Source: Patiria miniata
Lineage: Eukaryota > Echinodermata > Asteroidea > Valvatida > Asterinidae
Direction of reading: 5' to 3'
Length of the DNA: 64,000 bases
Assembly: GCF_015706575.1 (NCBI RefSeq)
Contig: NW_024037075.1
Span: 13,329,746 to 13,393,745 of the forward strand
Part shown: positions 1 to 10,635 of the stretch, in pieces
Position numbering within the stretch: the first letter of the stretch is position 1
Layout: every line of letters begins with the position of its first letter
Notes under the pieces: model-generated
Databases searched by the model: none
Told to the model about the DNA's origin: nothing
The model's input: the letters and a program-made list of their open reading frames with translations, nothing else
Translations under genes and position numbers: made by a program

Positions 1-479
1 CAAAATGCTGCGGACGCGTACGGTTGATTTCTTATGCATTTTTTAATATTAGTGTCACAATCTAATTGCCTATAAATAAACACCGGATGACGTCATCATG
101 CAGTCATCATTACACAATGTTGTTTAAACAAGGGTCTTTCCTTGGACAAAGATTGGTCTAAATGAATTACTGGCAAAGAGTCAAAAATGCCCTTTGAAAA
201 TCAACAATTTTTTTAAAATTTCTGTGTACAAAGTCTATGGGAAAAATTAAATATTCAAAAATCTATAATAAATTAGTCGATGACGTAATCATGACGTCAC
301 TCTTCGAGACACAACTTCACTATAAAGTCTTTACCTGAGATAAGTTTCATTGGAAAAGGACTTTGTTTTAGGTCAAAAGTGGCGTGTACCAAAAACGTGT
401 ACAAAGTCAATGGGATTTGGGGTGGATCCAAAAAGATCAAAAAGAAGAAAAAAGAAAAAACAGAAACAAAGGCTTTTCC
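1..479. other. Intergenic sequence, no gene seen
   Basis: AT-rich sequence with two loosely similar stretches, each containing a GACGT-rich segment followed by a GTGTACAAAGTC-like motif (near 85-245 and 275-420), suggesting an old partial tandem duplication. No open frame with recognisable protein similarity. It abuts the broken 3' side of the LINE that follows. Confidence 0.5.
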
Positions 480-484
480 GCTGT

Positions 485-1744
485 TCAGCGGAATAGGTAT
501 TGGGCAGGGTGTCTACTACTCCTACGGCGTGAGAGGGTGAGACCATCGTTTGCATTTAATGCTGTCCGCAGGGCATAATCTAGAACTATGATGAATAGGT
601 AGGGGGCGAGAGGATCACCTTGAAGAGCTCCAGTGTTGACGGAGAACGAATCTGATTCACCTTTGGGAGTGAGAACAACAGCACTTGTATCTTCATACAT
701 AATTTTGATGGCATGAATGGTCTCCTCCGGGATACCGTAAGCATGCAGGATCTTAAACATTGTTGGTCTGTCAACAGAGTCAAATGCTTTACGGAAATCG
801 ATGAAAATGATGGCAGCTTCCTTCTGGTGGTTACGAATTTCCTCAGTAAGGCGCCTGAGGGCAAGCATTTGAGATGAGGTTGAATGTAGAGGCTGAAAGC
901 CAGTTTGATTAGGACGGAGTATCTTCTCAACTTCCGGACGAATGCGATTCAGAAGAAGTGGATTGTATACCTTGGCAGCAGTTTGAGAGAGGCTGATTTC
1001 CTGGTAGTTGTCTGGGATGGTGAGGTCCCCTTTCTTTGGAACTGGGACGATGCCGGACAAGCCCCATTCTGGAGGGCGGTTACCTTCGAGGGTTGCATTG
1101 CAGAACCTTGTGAGATATTTCTTAAGTTTACGAAGCCTCCAAACTTCAATAGGTATGTTGTCCAGACCAGGAGCCTTGCCAAGCTTCATTTGTTTAATGG
1201 CTATGTTGACCTCGGCTTGGGAGAATTTGCCAGTTGGGATGTTAGGGTTTGGATCAAAGACGGGATCAATGGAGACTGGGTCATTGGAGGCAATATCAGA
1301 GCTGAGAAGCTTCTCAAAATGAGATTTCCAAGTGGCAAGTCGATCATCACCTTGAATGAAAACGGTGTTTGGACATTTACCAGAGAGCTGTTTTACCAGT
1401 TTCCAGGCATTTTGGATGGAGTTGGTCGATTCCCACTCGTCAAAAGCACTGAGGATGTTGTTGACTCTGAGGTCTTCTTGCTCTTCATACACACTACTGA
1501 GGTTGGATTGAGCAGCAGAAAGATTGGTTGGTAAGGAGGTGAGTACCTTTGTTCGAGCTACATTGACTGGTGTCGATGATGCAATGCTAAGTGGTCGTTT
1601 GGTTTGTGATGGAAGGAGAGACTCCCCAACACTCTCACACACGTTGACGAAGGAGCCATAAGATTGATCGTCAGGGCACAATGAGGACCACTCATGGGTG
1701 ATACGGTCCTCAATAGAAGATGCAAGTTCTTTATCTGAAGCCAT
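485..1744 (-). pseudogene. LINE reverse transcriptase fragment
   Basis: This 419-codon open stretch has LINE RT landmarks in order: the KMKLGKAPGLDNIP motif, NYQEISLSQTAAKVYN (block 2a), a GFQPLHSTSSQ block, FIDFRKAFDSVDR (palm motif A with the first catalytic Asp) and ALQGDPLAPYLF (motif B). Motif C (F/YADD) and the thumb are absent because the element is truncated here. The N-terminal ~130 residues are the linker between endonuclease and RT. The RT cannot be active. The antisense frames over the same stretch are shadows. Confidence 0.85.
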
Positions 1745-1749
1745 GCAGA

Positions 1750-2456
1750 CCAGTTAAGTCTAGGACGGGCAGTAGGTTTTGTGAAATGAAGACTGAGCCT
1801 TATCTTAGCACAGACTATACGATGGTCGGAGCCAATTGGGTCAGATGTTGAATACGCTTGAGAATCTAGGATGCTGTTTCTCCAACGTTTACGGCACAGG
1901 ATGAAGTCAATCTGTGACAGGTACTTGTAGGTGAACAGCGAATCCAGAGCTTTATGGAGGACTTCTGAAATAGTGTGTTGGTAATCAGAAGGTTGTTACG
2001 ATTGACAAAGTCACTGAGGAGCTGACCATTACGGTTGGTAGTAGAGTGGTAGAAGAACTGCCTTGCAACATGAGCGTTGAAGTCTCCTCTGATGACAAGG
2101 AGGGCATGTAGGGGAATGGAGGCAAAGGTGCCATTCAGACATTTGTAGAACCCAGTAATAGACGCCTCATCACTGGTGTTAGTGGGAGAGTAACAGGAGA
2201 CTACGTATGTCTTAGGATTGCCTTTGAAGACGGCGAGCATAATTCTGTCGTTGATCTTAGAGATAGAAGTCAACAGCGGGCGCAGTGATGTTTGAACAGT
2301 TATTGCTACACCACCAACGGCTGCCCCTTGTCGATTCCGAGTTGCAGAAGAGGTGAAGATGGTTGATGATCCTAAACTAGAGATACGGATATCAGGGTCT
2401 TCAGATCGATGCACTTGAAGGTGCTCTTGGATGCAGGTAACAGATAGGTTGTTCAG
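1750..2456 (-). pseudogene. LINE APE-type endonuclease, central and C-terminal part
   Basis: Minus-strand reading shows the core endonuclease motifs: CIQEH (N-terminal catalytic Glu), VVSCYSPTN, the VIRGDFNAHV box, and, in a shifted frame nearer 1880-1790, QIDFILCRKRW and the terminal GSDHRIV (catalytic SDH). The 2414-1866 frame loses register before QIDFIL, so at least one frameshift lies near the domain end, besides the DNA element that splits off its first ~60 residues. Upstream residues continue at 3318-3137. Confidence 0.75.
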
Positions 2457-3134
2457 CGTGTGTCAATAAAAATGCAGGATTCAAAGCGATTTTTTTCTGA
2501 GAAAATTATGCTACTGGTGTGCCTAGTTTGATAATGATTTGATTGTTCATAATTTCATCTTTGACAAGATTTCTGTGTGGTGGAATTTGGACTTTTGGTT
2601 CAAAAGTAATGACAAGTTTTGTGAAGCCCTTCTGAAGTGGGTTGGTCTGATTCAATGACCTTAACACAACGACCAGTTATGTACAATGCAGGTATGCATT
2701 GAAGACAATTAAACCAGAACAAAACTTTCTTTGAAACAATTGATGATAAGTATCAGTTAAATTTAATAACTGGACTATCATTGTTTCAAAGCATCATGAA
2801 TTATTGACTAATAACATTGATTGCGGACTAACGGATTATGTAAGCCTAATCCTGCCACACATGTCCTTCTTTGTGACCCACAAATACTTTCACCTGTACT
2901 GAATTCAAACATTTCATTATGTATGTGTGATTTCACAAATCAGACCAGCTTGGAATTTATAACCCTTCTTCAATGTACTCTATCTCTGGACAGGATTGTC
3001 CAAATGAGATGGGATAAAAAGCATAGTGAAGAGAAGGAAAGGTACTTTGAAAAGAGGGTTAACATTATGATGAATAGGGGTGGTTTATATTCTTAATATT
3101 TTTGTTTCTAATCCTGCGTTTTTATTGACACACG
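2457..3134. mobile_element. Non-autonomous DNA transposon (678 bp) inside the LINE
   Basis: The ends are inverted copies of each other: CGTGTGTCAATAAAAATGCA at the left and its near-perfect complement at 3110-3134, about 27 bp in all. The LINE endonuclease frame runs up to one end and resumes beyond the other, so this is an insertion into the LINE. The target duplication is at most 2 bp (GC), so the superfamily is unclear. The interior holds no transposase; a 91-codon open frame at 2821-3096 matches nothing I recognise. Confidence 0.7.
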
Positions 3135-3849
3135 CTGTAGTCACATATGTGTTTATTAAGTTCCTCTCTTGATGACAGCGAAGAGAGACTTCGACAATTA
3201 AGCTGACCAAAAAGGATGGTTTTCCTAGGTCGAGCAAGACCCTTCCAGAGACTATTTTTATCAGACGATGCCCTTCTAAGAGGGTTTCGGACGCCGTCGT
3301 CATAAGACTGAGTGTCAATAGTTCTGTGAGAGGGCAGATTTGAAGCAGGGGCTTTATACCCTGGTGCTGTAGGCTGAACTCATCATGTTTTCAAGTGGCT
3401 GAATACTCAGTGTGACGCCAGAACTACTGAGGTTTTGATACAGTTGACTCTGCTAGCCTTTGACAAACCAATGCCTCCAAACCGCAAGGCAGCGGGAAAA
3501 TGACAATCCCCAAACCACTCTTAAGGAATACCACAGAAGGAAGTGCTGCATGCCATCATTACCAGGTGAATTAGCCTATCGACCAAGCCTGCCTATTCCG
3601 CCGATACAGACTTTATGTACTACAGGGGAGAGGTCCCTCACCTGCAGGAGTCCACCATACAGGGTCACTCATGTAGTTTAGCTTACCAGCCGAGGTCAGG
3701 ATACCGGGGGTGGCCACTGCCGTCAAGCAGTTCCGTGGAGCCATACATGAGCTAGGGTGAACTGTTGGAACCAGTGGTAAGAGCCCCTAAAAACATGGGA
3801 CGGCTGCCCCTCGCCAAAGGTACTATCCATCCAGAACACCCCAACGCCC

Positions 3850-4540
3850 CAAATCTATTGGTCTTCAAAAAACAACATAATAACCTTTTACACACGCTAA
3901 ATAATGACGTTTTGTAGAGCAATATAGATGCCTAGCTAAATAACAAGACACAATAACGTGAAGATCAGTCTAATGAATCACTGGTAACTGTACAACCTAA
4001 TCGATTGGTCTTTAAAACAAAAAAAATAACGTTTTACACACACTAGATGATTACGTTATGTAGGACAGTAAGATGCCTAAGTAAATAACAAGACACAATA
4101 ACGTGAAGATCACTAGTGAATTACTGGTAATTGTACAACAAAACCTATTGGTCTTAAAAAAAACCGAAAAAATGACCTTTTACACACACTAGATAATAAC
4201 ATTATGTAGGGCAGTAAGATGCCTAGGTAAATAACAAGACACAATAACGTGAAGATCACTAATGAATTACTGGCAACTAAAGAACCAAATCTATTGGTGT
4301 TTTAGTTACACACAAAATTACTTGTTATATACACCAAGTAATTACGTCAAATTCAGTGGTAACTAGTCTAGGTAATGAATAGATAATAATAACGTTATAA
4401 TCACCGGAAATTCGTGGTAACTGTAAAACCAGAAGTATTGGTGCTTCAAAAACGAAACAATCTCCTTTTGTAACCACCATATAAAGATGATTTTAAAAAC
4501 ATGTAATTTGGTCAAGTGAATATATAGTGATCATAACGCG
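3850..4540. repeat. About 145-bp tandem satellite, ~5 copies
   Basis: The phrase ATTGGT recurs at about 3857, 4004, 4147, 4293 and 4437, giving spacings of 147, 143, 146 and 144 bp. Each unit carries TTTACACACACTAGAT-like, ACGTTATGTAGG-like, CAAGACACAATAACGTGAAG and GAATTACTGG phrases. Divergence rises toward the right end, where the array decays. It sits directly upstream of the gene 1 NACHT exon, where genes 2 and 3 instead have recognisable introns. Confidence 0.8.
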
Positions 4541-4828
4541 ATTCGCACTAGTTATAAAAACCTTCCGGAATCACATTTCTTTATTCGCGTGATGAGTTGG
4601 TAATTTCCAAGTGCCATTGGAACGAGAAAACAAAGTTCCGTTTAAAATTAATTTAAAAATCATGTTTTAAATAAAAATGCGAAAATTTATTTTAAAAACT
4701 ACCAAACCAAAAATTCAATAAAAACTCTCTCCCCAAAACAGGTTCTTTTTTGGTGTTTTGTTTACTGGGTAGAACCCATGACCTCCTGCTCACTATTGCT
4801 TGTACATGTTGCTTTTTTACCTCGATAG
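4541..4828 (+). other. Intron end upstream of gene 1 NACHT exon, with tRNA-like fossil
   Basis: The first ~220 bp match nothing in units 2 and 3. From about 4767 it becomes homologous to the intron 3' ends of genes 2 and 3: a reverse-strand tRNA T-arm remnant (GAACCCATGACCTCCTGC, 4772-4789), then a pyrimidine-rich tract and the acceptor ending in AG at 4827-4828. No start exon like those at 23409 or 47860 is visible upstream, so the 5' exons of gene 1 are lost or lie outside the window. Confidence 0.6.
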
Positions 4829-7800
4829 GAGTACCTCCACAGAGTCAGAGACCAGACCAAGAACCAAGAGTGGGGGATCTCAACCAAGAAGTTGGTAACA
4901 AGACCAGGGACATTTTGAGGAAATGGTACAAGACAACACGCAGTTATGTTCAGTTTAACCCGGGGGTTCCTGACGATCAAAGACCCATTGTTGGCATTTA
5001 CACTAAATTGCGGGTCAGAACAAAGAAAGGTACTGTAGAAGAAGAATACTCAGACGAAACTGTTTATTCCACAGAGTATGAGAAAATATTTAAAGATTGG
5101 CCTGAGACTGAGTTCAATCGTGCTATTTTATTTGGCATTGGTGGTGTCGGGAAGTCAACCATTTTTGACAAGATGGCATATGACTGGGCTGATGAGATAT
5201 GTGAATTCCTGAAAAGATTCAAGCTTGTCTTTCTGTTAAAGATGTGTGCCCTGTTTCAAGAATCTGACCTTGTTGATTCCATTTTTGATCAACTTTTAGG
5301 CATAACCTCAGGAATAGCCAAAGATGAACTTGATAAATTCATTCAGGACAACTCAGCTAAGGTCTTGATTCTTTTGGATGGTTTTGATGAAATGAGGACC
5401 AAAACACTTCATGCAGCCTCATTCGGTTCTATCCTAAAAGCACTCAATAGAACAGTATACAGGGATTGTTTCATCTGTGTCTCTACTCGTCCCTCTCATC
5501 TTGAGACACTGATGTCAGAATCACTTGTCCAAAATCCTTCCATGCACACAGAGGTTCTGGGGTTAACTGATGGGGATGTTATTGAATACATTCGGAAATT
5601 CTATTACAAAAATCCTGATTGTGGCAGTGCACTGATCCAAAACATTGCAGGAAAGTCCAGCACACTGCGTGAATTTGCACGAAATCCCATGTTGCTCCTT
5701 CTCATGTGTTTGTTGTGGAAGGAGAATGAACAACTCCCCCAAACAACTTCACGCCTTTTCACTGAGGCAGTTGATTACATGTTCACAAGAAAAGGATATA
5801 GCTCCGAGGATGCATCAAAAACAGTGATTGCCATAGGAAAAACTGCACTGAGTGGATTCGTAAGTGCCGACCAGAATTTCTCTTTTCAAAAAGATGAGTT
5901 TGAACCAAATGCACTGAACCTGGCACTGAAAGCAGGCATCCTAACCCAGCAGAGAGTTATCAAAGACCTCAAATGCCACAACAACATACAATTCACGCAC
6001 AAGACTATTCAGGAATACTGTGCTGCGAAATACTTACAAAGTGTACATATGTCAAACCAGGGATTTGTGAAACGTGTCTTGCACAAAGTTGTACCATCCG
6101 GAAAATTTCAAAACAAGTTGAGGCAACTTTGTCGGACAAATGAGGGCATTGTTTCGAATGAGTTCCTTTTGCGTTGCTGTTGTGGTGACAATGAAAAGTG
6201 CATGACGGACATCGTAAATTTGATTGACATTAAGTTAAAAAAGGATAATGATAAACCTTTGTACCAATCAATTATAGAAGCAATAAGTCGACACTGTTTT
6301 TTTGAAAGCCAATCTGAAAAGATCCCACGGTGTCTCACCAGCGACTTGCATATCCCAGCAAATATCGATGTGTCGAACAATGATGATTTCCGCAGTCTCA
6401 CATACCTTCTTGATGTCATCTCTCGGTCTGACAGGCACTCAACCCAACTGGCATGCATTGAAACCATTGACGTTTCTTGGGTGTCATCAGTCAGTAGTTT
6501 AGCTTTCGCCCTTGGTTACATGGAAAACCTCAGATATCTGAAGCTCTTCTGGTGTTCTTTCTTCATGAAGGCTGATCTTGAGAAAATCCTGTTGTCATTG
6601 AATTGTAACCAACTCATGGCCTTGTCGATAGAGAGTTGCAGAACATTGGGAGGTAGAGCTGTAGAATGGGCTCACATCAAACACTTGACAAGCCTTGAGA
6701 AACTTGAAGTAAGTAGTTGCAAACTTCAGAGCACAGACATTGAACACATTGCCTTGGCTGTACATGACATGCCCAAACTGACTGACTTGATCCTTGCTAG
6801 CAACTGGACATTGAGTGGATCCGCTGACTTGTGGGCCAAGGAATTGCCAAAAATGATGCACTTAAATAAGCTGGACCTGGGCTCTTGCAATTTGACATTG
6901 TTAGACATTGAACACATTACCTTGGCTGTAGGTAACATGCCGAAACTGACTGACTTGGATCTTTGTGGCAGCCATCAATTGAGCGGATGTGCTGATTTGT
7001 GGGCCACAAAAGAAATGCCCAAAATGATGCACTTAAATAAGCTGAACCTGGGCTTATGCGATTTGAGACAGTCAGACATTCCACACATTTCCCTGGCTGT
7101 AAGTAACATGCCCAGACTGACTGACTTGAATCTTGATTACAACAATCCATTGGGCGGATTTGCCGGATTTTGGGCCAAGGAATTGCCGAAAATGACACAC
7201 TTAAATAAGCTGGACTTGAGAGGTTGCAATCTGACACAGTCAGACATTCCACACATTGCCATAGCTGTATGTAACATGCCCAGACTAACTGGCTTGGATC
7301 TTGGTGGCAACCATTCATTGGGCGGATGTACTGGGTTATGGGCCAAGGACTTTCCCAAAATGACGCACTTAAATAAGCTGGACCTGAGAGATTGCAATTT
7401 GACACGGTCAGACATTCCACACGTTGCCTTGGCTGTAGGTAACATGCCCAGACTGAGTGGCTTGGATTTGGGTGGCAACCATCCATTGGGCGGATGGGCT
7501 GAGTTTTGGGCGAAGGAATTGCCGAAAATGACACACTTAAATAAGCTGGACCTGAGAGACTGCAATTTGACAGAGTCAGACATCGGACATATTGCCTTGG
7601 CTGTAGGTGACATGTCAAGCCTGGATGAATTGGACCTACGTGGCAATGAGGCATTTTGTGGATTGGATGAATTGGACGAATTGAATGAGTTCCAGTCCCA
7701 CTTTCTGTCGTTTAGTTACACATGGCAACTCACAGACTATTATACCTTTGATACACTATGCATGCCAAATCTAAGTGTTAACATTCTCAAGGATAGGGAA

Positions 7801-7842
7801 AGTCAATCAACACAATTAGAGGGCCTAACTTTTCAATCCTAA
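4829..7842 (+). CDS. NACHT-LRR receptor paralog 1, large 3' exon
   Basis: Predicted NTP-dependent intracellular pattern-recognition receptor of the NLR (STAND ATPase) type. The exon enters in phase 1 after the acceptor AG at 4828; the open frame back to 4750 is intronic. Visible parts: a linker (VGIYTKLRVRTKKGT), the NACHT P-loop GIGGVGKST at about 5134-5160, Walker B VLILLDGFDE at 5362-5391, sensor-type VSTRPSHL, helical-domain NPMLLLLMCLLW, the winged-helix signature FTHKTIQEYCAAKYL near 5992, then six RNase-inhibitor-like LRR modules of 56 residues. No death-fold domain is in this exon. Compared with genes 2 and 3 the end is out of register: after the last LRR the frame does not use the FPSLRV stop but runs through sequence equivalent to their 3'UTR, giving a divergent tail. 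Lacking visible upstream exons, it may be a 5'-truncated gene. Confidence 0.85.
6673..7646 (+). repeat. LRR module array of gene 1 (six 56-residue modules)
   Basis: The marker TTAAATAAGCTG recurs at 6862, 7033, 7201, 7369 and 7537 (steps of 171, 168, 168, 168 bp), after a first more divergent module. Each module encodes two alternating LRRs: MxHLNKLDLxxCxLTxSDIxHIA, then AVxNMPxLTxLDLxxNxxLGG, followed by a WAKELPKM linker. Variable residues cluster just after the LDL strands, the usual ligand-facing positions. Gene 2 has five modules and gene 3 four. Confidence 0.85.
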
Positions 7843-8121
7843 GCAGGGCCATTCTCAAAGGCAAAACATGGTAATACAATCTCAATTGAGACCATCAGTA
7901 GGGTCACACTGCATGTAAGACACTTAGCCATAAAAAAAATCTATAAAATCAAGGACTTGTGCAAATTCCAAAAATAAAAATGAAAAATGTGTCATTCCAG
8001 GATGCCTGTTCGCAATTGAATCAAAAACATCATAACAAATTCTTGATTCAGATCATCAGTAGTTTTGCACTGTGTGTAAGACAATTAGCTGTTCACCCTC
8101 TACCTATCGTTAAAGTGGACC
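7843..8121 (+). other. 3' flank of gene 1
   Basis: Homologous to the 3' flanks of genes 2 (32288-32693) and 3 (52224-52662) but clearly more diverged, including small deletions. AATAAA occurs near 7973, usable as a poly(A) signal about 130 bp past the stop. No further coding sequence. Confidence 0.5.
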
Positions 8122-8554
8122 TGACGCTCTTAAAGTCCCGTGTTAGATATAACCCTGCATCCGGGTCAGATTGGACCTGACACTCTTAAAGTCCTGGGTT
8201 AGATATAACCTTGCATCCAGGTCAGATTGGACCTGACACTCTTAAAGTGCCGGGTTAGATATAAACCTGCATCTGGGTCAGATTGGACCTGACATTCTTA
8301 AAGTCCCGTGTTAGATATAACCCTGCATCCGGGTCAGATTGGACCTGACACTCTTAAAGTCCTGGGTTAGATATAAACCTGCATCCAGGTCAGATTGGAC
8401 CTGACACTCTAAAAGTCATGGGTTAGATATAACCTTGCATCCAGGTCAGATTGGACCTGACACTCTTAAAGTCCCGGGTTAGATATAAACCTGCATCTGG
8501 GTCAGATTGGACCTGACATTCTTAAAGTCCCGGGTTAGATATAACCCTGCATCC
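8117..8554 (+). repeat. 56-bp tandem array, about 8 copies
   Basis: GGACCTGACAYTCTTAAAGT starts at 8117, 8173, 8229, 8285, 8341, 8397, 8453 and 8509, exactly 56 bp apart, each followed by GTTAGATATAAMCYTGCATC. One more copy lies beyond the transposon at 9596-9670. Units 2 and 3 have a single copy, so the array grew in unit 1 after duplication. Copies differ by only a few bases, mostly CCCGGG/CCTGGG/CCCGTG variants. Confidence 0.9.
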
Positions 8555-9827
8555 TGGTAGTTTTGGAGTACTCATACTCGAACTCGAGTACAACTTGAGT
8601 ACCAATAAGTACTTGGCCTGTACTCGATCATAAGTACTCGGAAAAAACAAGTACTCGGCACGTATTCGTAATCTTGTACTAGGACTCGTCCCTCAACTCG
8701 ACAAATTGTACTCGGTGAACTCGTCCCAGTCGTGCAGTACTCGAAAGAAAATTTCAATTATTTCAATACTAATTTTTCGATACTAAACTTTGACCAAAAA
8801 TTTCATAGAGTGTATATGAAAATGATGAAAGTATTGCGCTGTATTCTTTATTGACTCTAAATCGAGTATTCGTGAATGGGTATTGGCAGCGCTCGCAGTA
8901 TCGCTGGTGCACATTTTTTACTCTCCTATTCCTACTGAATACTACAAGAATACACGCGAAATAAATCACAACCTTCTTTCCATGGGCTGCATGTGCGTTC
9001 ATCACACGAGGCATTTTCTACAAACAAGGCGCAGAAAGAAAGATCTTATCCGTGGGGAAGAGGTTGTGCACATTAGTTTACTCTTTGTTGGAAACGCGTC
9101 ACATTCTCTGGCGCATGGCGGCGAGTTCGATCCAGACGTAGACATGTCTTAGTTCGTCAGAAATTGATATCTTGAGGGTTTAGAGATCAAAGGGAATATT
9201 TCGCTAACGGACAGAAGCAGCAGAGTGCAGTATACAAGTCATGTGGGCTGCGGATTTTGGAGAAGTCGGGAACAACTTCCAAATTCAGTAAGCACCTTTG
9301 ACGCAATAAATCAAGAATTCCAAGCAAAACAACACTTTTTAATATGGAATAGGCCTACTAGGTAATTTACATATACATGTACATGTAAGTAACGGTGCTA
9401 ATTTCCATAATGCTTTAGTATAAAAATGTACTTGATATCTTTGTACTCGTACTCAACCCGTACTCGGACTCTGAAAAACTCGAACTCGGATATTTGGCCA
9501 AGGACTCGACTAAAAAGTACTCGGACTCGGCCCGTACTCGGCACTGATGTACTCGGAAAACTTGGTACTCGAGTTTTGGTACTCGAATACAACAATGCAT
9601 CCGGGTCAGATTGGACCTGACACTCTTAAAGTCCCGGGTTAGATATAACCCTGCATCCAGATAAGATTGGACCTGACACTCTTCTGGGTCAAAATGCCAG
9701 TGACAATTTTCTTGGTCAAAAGGCAAAAAAGGTGACTCAAGAGAAGCGTGATTTTGACCAGGAAAAGTGTCAGGTCAAATCTGACCCAGATTTGGATCGA
9801 ATCTGACCTGAGACTTTTCAGAGTGTC
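8122..9827. mobile_element. MITE with GACACTCTTAAAGTC ends, enlarged in unit 1
   Basis: The same element is about 200 bp in units 2 (32694-32893) and 3 (52663-52864), where GACACTCTTAAAGTC at the left faces GACTTTTNAGAGTGTC at the right. Here its left terminal segment has been amplified to an exact 56-bp tandem array, and a 1040-bp transposon has landed in the array, so the copy spans 1.7 kb. Confidence 0.7.
8555..9594. mobile_element. hAT-like non-autonomous DNA transposon, ACTCG-rich ends
   Basis: Inserted in the 56-bp array. The flanks carry CTGCATCC (8547-8554) and ATGCATCC (9595-9602), an 8-bp target duplication differing at one base, as expected for hAT elements. Both end regions (~200 bp each) are dense with ACTCG or GTACTCG motifs in inverted arrangement, typical hAT subterminal transposase-binding repeats. 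The interior (8760-9400) encodes no transposase; the 81- and 89-codon frames there are unremarkable. Confidence 0.75.
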
Positions 9828-10609
9828 TATAATTTGCTGATTGGGTCAATGAGAATAGACAAGGAACTGTAGATTCATGCTAAGAATGGACGGGGTGAAT
9901 CTTGTACAAATCTACAGATCCAAGTCTATTCTCCGACTTCAACTATTTTTGAAAACGTTAGTTGATGCAAATAAGATCCCTGGTTGACCACAATCTCCAG
10001 TTTGTGAATAAGTGTAGATTCTACATTTGGAAACTTTTTGAAGTGGCAAACAAAATGACTCTAGATCTCAAATCTCTACGCGTGTGCATGGAAACATCAC
10101 TAATATGAAAACCCACTGGATATATGGTATTTGTTGATTTCTGAGGCTGTATGGGTGGTTTGGTCCATTTCCAAGTTGAGACTGGTTGGCCTGACAACAG
10201 TTGTCTTTATGTATCACATTGAAACAATAAGAAATTCAAACAGTGAGAAGTTATGTGATTATTTCAAGATGGAAAACATGTGTATATTTGGTAAAGAATA
10301 TTATATTTTTGGAGACTCATTGGCCCTAGTGGCTAATTAATTGTGCCTGTATAATGGTTCAAAAACTGTATTACCCCAAGTAGTTTTGGGATTATTCCAA
10401 CCACCAATTAGTGACTTTTTTGTAAATAATTTTTTTTGAAGAATGTTTATGTTATATTTTGTTTATTAGGCTGCCTGAATATTATTGTACTTATGCCAGA
10501 CATTTAAAAGAGTTGTTTGGGATTATTCCAACCACAGAATAGTGACTTTTCTTGAAAATAATGTTTTTTAAGCATTTTGATTTTATATTTTGTTCATATT
10601 TTGTATATA
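9828..10609 (+). other. Unit 1 noncoding flank; identity to unit 2 jumps at ~10110
   Basis: From 9828 to about 10110 the match to unit 2 is mediocre, with many substitutions and indels. From TATATGGTATTTGTTGATTT (about 10117) onward it is almost identical to 33187 onward. The 69-codon open frame at 10131-10340 is repeated unchanged at unit 2, but the third copy near 53170 has indels that disrupt it, so I do not regard it as a gene. Confidence 0.6.
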
Positions 10610-10635
10610 GGTCACTCCACAAAGTTGAGATACAA

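Larger units (their letters stand above)
480..3850 (-). mobile_element. Degraded non-LTR retrotransposon (LINE), endonuclease plus reverse transcriptase
   Basis: Read on the minus strand, a 5' leader (about 3850-3320) is followed by the start of an APE-type endonuclease (3318-3137, with an LNCRSL stretch). A 678-bp DNA element then interrupts it, and the endonuclease resumes at 2456-1750 and leads into the reverse transcriptase (1744-485). The copy stops within the RT palm, after ALQGDPLAP and before the YADD-type catalytic box, so the 3' part is missing. LINEs usually lose the 5' end, so this loss looks like a later deletion or rearrangement. The clade is uncertain; an RTE-like or similar APE-bearing LINE is most likely. 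Confidence 0.8.

Noticed and set aside
6917-7654. Long antisense open frames (up to 245 codons) over the LRR arrays of genes 1, 2 and 3
   Set aside because: They mirror the 168-bp module periodicity of the sense LRR codons and have no recognisable similarity; all coding signals lie on the + strand.
8117-8554. Regular repeat array resembling a CRISPR at first glance
   Set aside because: Contiguous 56-bp tandem repeats without unique spacers, in a eukaryotic genome; it is a minisatellite.
10131-10340. 69-codon frame repeated unchanged at 33184-33408
   Set aside because: Identity is explained by the conversion tract; the unit 3 copy has indels that break the frame, and there is no domain.
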